Part shown: one piece after another, positions 7,282-10,225 of the stretch
How positions within the stretch are numbered: position 1 is the stretch's first letter
Layout of the letters: each line of letters opens with the position of its first letter
The notes under the pieces: generated by a model
What the model was told of the DNA's origin: nothing
Databases searched by the model: none
The model's input: the letters and a program-made list of their open reading frames with translations, nothing else
Assembly (NCBI GenBank): GCA_001839685.1
Contig: MLAK01001077.1
Span: 24,144 to 34,368, forward strand
From: Tritrichomonas foetus
Taxonomy: Eukaryota; Parabasalia; Tritrichomonadida; Tritrichomonadidae
Direction of reading: 5' to 3'
Length of the DNA: 10,225 nucleotides
Made by a program: the position numbers and the translations under genes

Positions 7282-8040
7282 TTACTGAGCATAGACGTTA
7301 AAGATCGGTTCATCTCGGATCGGCTCAATCATTATCGAAATATACATTGGATTCAATAAGTGGGCTGGTCTATAATTCGCATCTACCAGATCAAATTTTA
7401 GATCTGTCAAGTCAGAACTAGGACATGTAATGACAAAGTCAGCGTTGTTACAAACAATAGGGAACCCACTAGAGAATGAGTTATTGATCCTCATAGCAAT
7501 NCCACCAGAGCCATGATTNGAGAAGNTCATGCTCNCATTATTCGCNAACAAGTACAAGATTGGGGTGCTTAACATGTACCCTACTGATGTAAATTTCACG
7601 AAGTGCAAATCTTCACTTTGTGACACGCTTCGTTCTTTTGACTCCAACGGAAAGCGAGTATGGTACGCTCCAAAGAGTAATTGCAGGTTGTACGTCATGA
7701 ACTTAATGGTAAACGGCTGAGTATATTCAAATGATAGGAGATGTGTGTCCGTCTCTTTAACTTTAATGGGGCATTTGAACTCCTGCAGTTGCTTCTCTAC
7801 CATAAAGACGAACTCATTAGTCTCAATAGTAGAGTAATCATAGAATGAGATCATGTACTCATCTTCATCAATGACTACTTTGAAATAATCATCCTTACTT
7901 AAGACTTGAAAGTTACACATNGTGGTTAAGTTAGTGACACAGTAGTTAACCNTCTTAGTACTAGCGATAATTGGCGCTGAATAACTGATGTGNCTGTANT
8001 TNNTNGGATCAGTNGAGCCNAATGTTAAGGTATGTATCAT
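7282..8040 (-). CDS. Putative minor virion protein (polinton/virophage style)
   Basis: This 252-residue protein starts MIHTLT. The frame stays open to 8208, but that extension only mirrors the Q/N/P-rich codons of the opposite gene, so I place the start at 8040. There is no signal peptide or membrane helix. Residues about 55-120 alternate beta segments in a pattern I associate with structural proteins of polintons and virophages: short acidic turn, YSTIETNEFVF, a helix-like QLQEF, then FTIKFMTYNLQLLFGAY. The second half repeats beta-rich text (STPILYL, SGFPIVCNN, LTDLKFDLVDANYRP). This fits a jelly-roll or other virion component, but it is inference from pattern and not a recognised family match. 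It is divergent from the 702-residue gene with 15 bases between starts. The stop codon lies in TAAA, as trichomonad poly(A) signals often do. About fourteen ambiguous bases fall in the gene, nine of them near the start. Confidence 0.6.
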   Translation of the reverse strand: MIHTLTXGXTDXXXYXHISYSAPIIASTKXVNYCVTNLTXMCNFQVLSKDDYFKVVIDEDEYMISFYDYSTIETNEFVFMVEKQLQEFKCPIKVKETDTHLLSFEYTQPFTIKFMTYNLQLLFGAYHTRFPLESKERSVSQSEDLHFVKFTSVGYMLSTPILYLXANNXSMXFXNHGSGXIAMRINNSFSSGFPIVCNNADFVITCPSSDLTDLKFDLVDANYRPAHLLNPMYISIMIEPIRDEPIFNVYAQ

Positions 8041-8055
8041 TTTAATGGGTTTTAA
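8037..8055 (+). promoter_or_regulatory. Compact divergent promoter with initiator-like TCATT
   Basis: The two start codons (8040 minus, 8056 plus) are separated by 15 bases. TCATT at 8037-8041 matches the trichomonad initiator TCA(Py)(T/A), with its A 17 bases before the plus-strand ATG, the usual distance in Trichomonas. It overlaps the start codon of the minus gene. No equally good initiator is seen for the minus gene, whose promoter would lie inside the plus gene's first codons. Confidence 0.4.
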
Positions 8056-10164
8056 ATGTCCGATCGTGAAACCAAACAGGAGAAACAACCTAAACAACCA
8101 AATCAGCCGAATCAGCCGAATCAGACCAATCAGACCAATCAATCTGCTACTCCGCCAACCCCTCCACCTACACAAAGTGCTGCTCCACCTAAACAAGACT
8201 TTAGGCAAGCAATCGCTCTCTCCAGCTCAGTTAAACATCAAGATAGTTGTACATATGCTAATATAGCGAGAAAAGCACAGGAACTAGTCTCTGGGATCTT
8301 AACTATTCGATTCAGCAACATCAACAACGAAGTCATCTTTAAATACATCAATCAAAGCCCGACTGATTCATTAGCGATCAATGTAAGAGATCGATTAATC
8401 AACAACTTAGAAGGGGTCATCTTCTATGATGACACTAGGATTACATCAATTTCGAATGGAACCATCGAATTACATCCGGGTCAAGTCATGGTCCAAAATG
8501 ATCTGACAGTAGCGTTGAATACTGAGTACTCTTACGCCCTCACNGAAACCCTAGCTAATCAACAAGAACAANTAGACCAAATGCAGCTGGATGTGGATCA
8601 AATCAAGAGTGANAACTACAATCAATTACATGTGGAGTACTTAGAGAACAAACGGAGTCACATCCCATTACATTCACAACAAATCTTTACAGTCGATTAC
8701 CTCAGACCTAAGTACCAAACTTATCACATCNACTACATTCCCACAGTTCAAGACACCAAAGTGATTATGATGTTAGATGAAAATGGAGTTAACGCACCAA
8801 TAGTTAACAGTGACTCGGTTAAATGTGACTCAGTTAACTGCAACTCAGTTAAATGTGCCTTGATTAGCTGCGACTCAGTTAACAGCAATTTGATTAACAG
8901 CAATTTGATTAACTGTGTCTCGATTAATAGCGAACTGGTCAACTGTAATTTGGTTAACCTAAATGAGGCACCAATCGAGAGCCTAGCATTCAATTACAAT
9001 GATCCTGTTAACCCCAATACATCAATCGTGTCATTGATTTGTTTGTTAGATGCTCTGAATAAGATCTCCATAGATGATCTCCTCCAATCTTTTCATATCG
9101 CTCAGAACACTTGCAACATAGACAACATTTTGAACATTGAACGAGGGGAAATGGAATGGAAGGATGTTGATTTAGACGAAGATGGGAACATAGTAGAAGT
9201 TACAACAACGAAAGACACTAATGAGTTCCATTTAATCGAGACAATTAAGTTAATGGTTAACGACATCGTTAAAGATGAGGTCTTCTCCCCAATCTATGAT
9301 AAAACGTTTGATAANGGNGACTCNATCCTAAAGACTTACCACACTGTTTATGTAGAGGAATGCTATAAATGGGCTACTAAAGACTTAACTCAGCGATTCT
9401 ATTGGGACAACAAGAATAGTTTGTGCTTCGAGTTCGGTAACGAGTCTATGGGAGATCAATCCTACTTACGATTCTGTCCTTATTCGCTGAATAATTACAA
9501 GATGATGTTCAGCAACTACGCCGTGGAACCCTTGAAGATTAATACTCATTCCCATGGACTCTGGTTCCAAGATTACCCCGATGGTAACGAGCAAAATTGG
9601 TACTTATCATTAGAAGAAGATGGGATAGCTTTCTATGAGATTACTAAACTCTCGACGGCAGGCTATAGGATCGAAGAGAAAGTGCTCAGAGCTAAAATAG
9701 GGAAGACAGGCTCTAAAATCATGATGAATGAGAAGGAAGACTACTCCGGTGAAATAGAAGATCTCAAGGAAGAGATCAAGAGCCTTAAGGATCAAATGAA
9801 GAAGTTTCAAAAACAGGTTAATGACTTAGTTCAACAAAATAGTGAACTTTTATCTACAATCAAAGACATGTCCTCAATAGATACTATCCTAGCCGAGTTA
9901 ATAGCCATTCACAACCAGACTAATACGGTCCTGCTCCAAATGAACGAGCTGAACATCAAGTTTAATGCGTTGGAGAAGAAAGTATTCGAGACTCAAGCTA
10001 CAGTTACTTCCCACAATACAGCTATAACTAAACTAACTCAAGACTTAGCCCTAACTAACTCAACAGTGAGTGGCATCAATAAGCGAGTTACTGATTTAGA
10101 AGAGATAGTTAAGCCTCCAGGACCAGATCCAGAACCCGAACCAGAACCAGAACCAGGAGTGTAA
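8056..10164 (+). CDS. Large coiled-coil, candidate fibre or structural protein
   Basis: This 702-residue protein is of unrecognised family. Residues 1-50 are a Gln/Asn/Pro-rich, probably disordered head with PNQ-type repeats. Residues 51-240 are mixed alpha/beta. Residues 250-303 form ten or so five-residue repeats (CDSVN, SNLIN, CNLVN). Residues 385-545 appear globular, with aromatic beta-rich text (LRFCPYSLNNYKMMF, HSHGLWFQDYPDG). Residues about 565-685 are heptad-rich coiled coil, and 686-700 are PGPDPEPEPEPEP. There is no signal peptide or transmembrane helix. A disordered head, beta repeat, globular part and long coiled coil together suggest a trimeric fibre, spike or other virion or attachment protein, supported by its pairing with a putative virion gene. 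This is inference; a cytoskeletal-like or host-interaction role is not excluded. Seven ambiguous bases do not shift the frame. Confidence 0.75.
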   Translation: MSDRETKQEKQPKQPNQPNQPNQTNQTNQSATPPTPPPTQSAAPPKQDFRQAIALSSSVKHQDSCTYANIARKAQELVSGILTIRFSNINNEVIFKYINQSPTDSLAINVRDRLINNLEGVIFYDDTRITSISNGTIELHPGQVMVQNDLTVALNTEYSYALXETLANQQEQXDQMQLDVDQIKSXNYNQLHVEYLENKRSHIPLHSQQIFTVDYLRPKYQTYHIXYIPTVQDTKVIMMLDENGVNAPIVNSDSVKCDSVNCNSVKCALISCDSVNSNLINSNLINCVSINSELVNCNLVNLNEAPIESLAFNYNDPVNPNTSIVSLICLLDALNKISIDDLLQSFHIAQNTCNIDNILNIERGEMEWKDVDLDEDGNIVEVTTTKDTNEFHLIETIKLMVNDIVKDEVFSPIYDKTFDXXDXILKTYHTVYVEECYKWATKDLTQRFYWDNKNSLCFEFGNESMGDQSYLRFCPYSLNNYKMMFSNYAVEPLKINTHSHGLWFQDYPDGNEQNWYLSLEEDGIAFYEITKLSTAGYRIEEKVLRAKIGKTGSKIMMNEKEDYSGEIEDLKEEIKSLKDQMKKFQKQVNDLVQQNSELLSTIKDMSSIDTILAELIAIHNQTNTVLLQMNELNIKFNALEKKVFETQATVTSHNTAITKLTQDLALTNSTVSGINKRVTDLEEIVKPPGPDPEPEPEPEPGV
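8803..8962 (+). repeat. 15-bp coding repeat, pentapeptide-like
   Basis: About ten units of 15 bases, such as TGTGACTCAGTTAAC and AGCAATTTGATTAAC, encode [SC]-x-[SL]-[VI]-[NKS]. The hydrophobic residue recurs every fifth position, as in pentapeptide-repeat beta-helices, although the usual A(D/N)LXX consensus is only partly met. Confidence 0.75.
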
Positions 10165-10190
10165 GAACTTTTATCAGGTTAGTAAAGGCT

Positions 10191-10225
10191 ATGTTCAAAG
10201 TACCTCCTAACTTTAACGCTAACAC
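10191..10225 (+). CDS. Start of a further gene, cut by the window edge
   Basis: An ATG 26 bases after the stop of the 702-residue gene opens a frame reading MFKVPPNFNAN before the window ends. Its same-strand position and close spacing suggest it continues the putative virion module. Too little is visible to name it, and it may not be a real start. Confidence 0.4.
   Translation, partial: MFKVPPNFNAN

Noticed and set aside
8041..8208. N-terminal extension of the minus-strand virion gene with a Leu/Ile-rich, membrane-like stretch
   Set aside because: It is antisense to the Q/N/P-rich codons of the plus-strand gene. The hydrophobic run is an artefact of that repeat, and MIHTLT at 8040 is the natural start.
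8748..8993. 81-residue minus ORF rich in Leu/Thr/Glu
   Set aside because: It is the antisense shadow of the pentapeptide-like repeat of the 702-residue gene.

Overview
The window looks like part of an integrated, virus-like DNA element (polinton, virophage or polinton-like-virus grade) in a protist genome. The DNA is AT-rich by eye. Long ORFs are read by the standard code with no visible introns. There are no bacterial-style ribosome-binding sites, and much of the non-coding DNA is satellite. A perfect match to the trichomonad initiator TCA(Py)(T/A) lies 17 bases upstream of one start codon, and a stop codon is embedded in TAAA. Trichomonas vaginalis or a relative is therefore my best host guess, at moderate confidence. 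No integrase, PolB, packaging ATPase, protease or complete major capsid gene lies in the window, so naming it a Maverick/polinton is inference.

Layout. Bases 1-2190 hold no gene. They consist of a degenerate satellite built on GTCGACGGTTAACAT, two copies of a roughly 400-bp foldback element with terminal inverted repeats (300-703 and 1424-1820), and further dispersed direct repeats. At 2193-2843 (minus) is an unrecognised protein gene whose middle is a 15-bp in-frame satellite. Bases 2844-3485 are again tandem repeats. At 3486-5717 (minus) is the best-supported gene, a primase-polymerase fused to a superfamily 3 helicase. It is bracketed by inverted copies of an iteron-like repeat (3221-3460 and 5821-6062), with a perfect 16-bp palindrome upstream of its start. 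Bases 6067-6440 hold a strict 13-bp satellite and a second A/C-rich repeat. At 6445-7215 (minus) is a beta-class DNA methyltransferase, probably adenine-specific.

At 7282-8040 (minus) and 8056-10164 (plus) are two divergent genes whose start codons are 15 bases apart. The minus gene has the strand and turn pattern of polinton/virophage minor virion proteins. The plus gene encodes a 702-residue protein with a Q/N/P-rich head, a pentapeptide-like repeat, a long coiled coil and a Pro-Glu tail, and is a candidate fibre or other structural protein. A further plus-strand gene begins at 10191 and runs off the edge.

Taken together, the primase-helicase would replicate the element, the methyltransferase could mark its DNA, and the divergent pair plus the next gene look like the start of a virion module. 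Isolated Ns in the coding regions do not break any reading frame. This fits a multi-copy family whose copies differ by substitutions and were collapsed in assembly.
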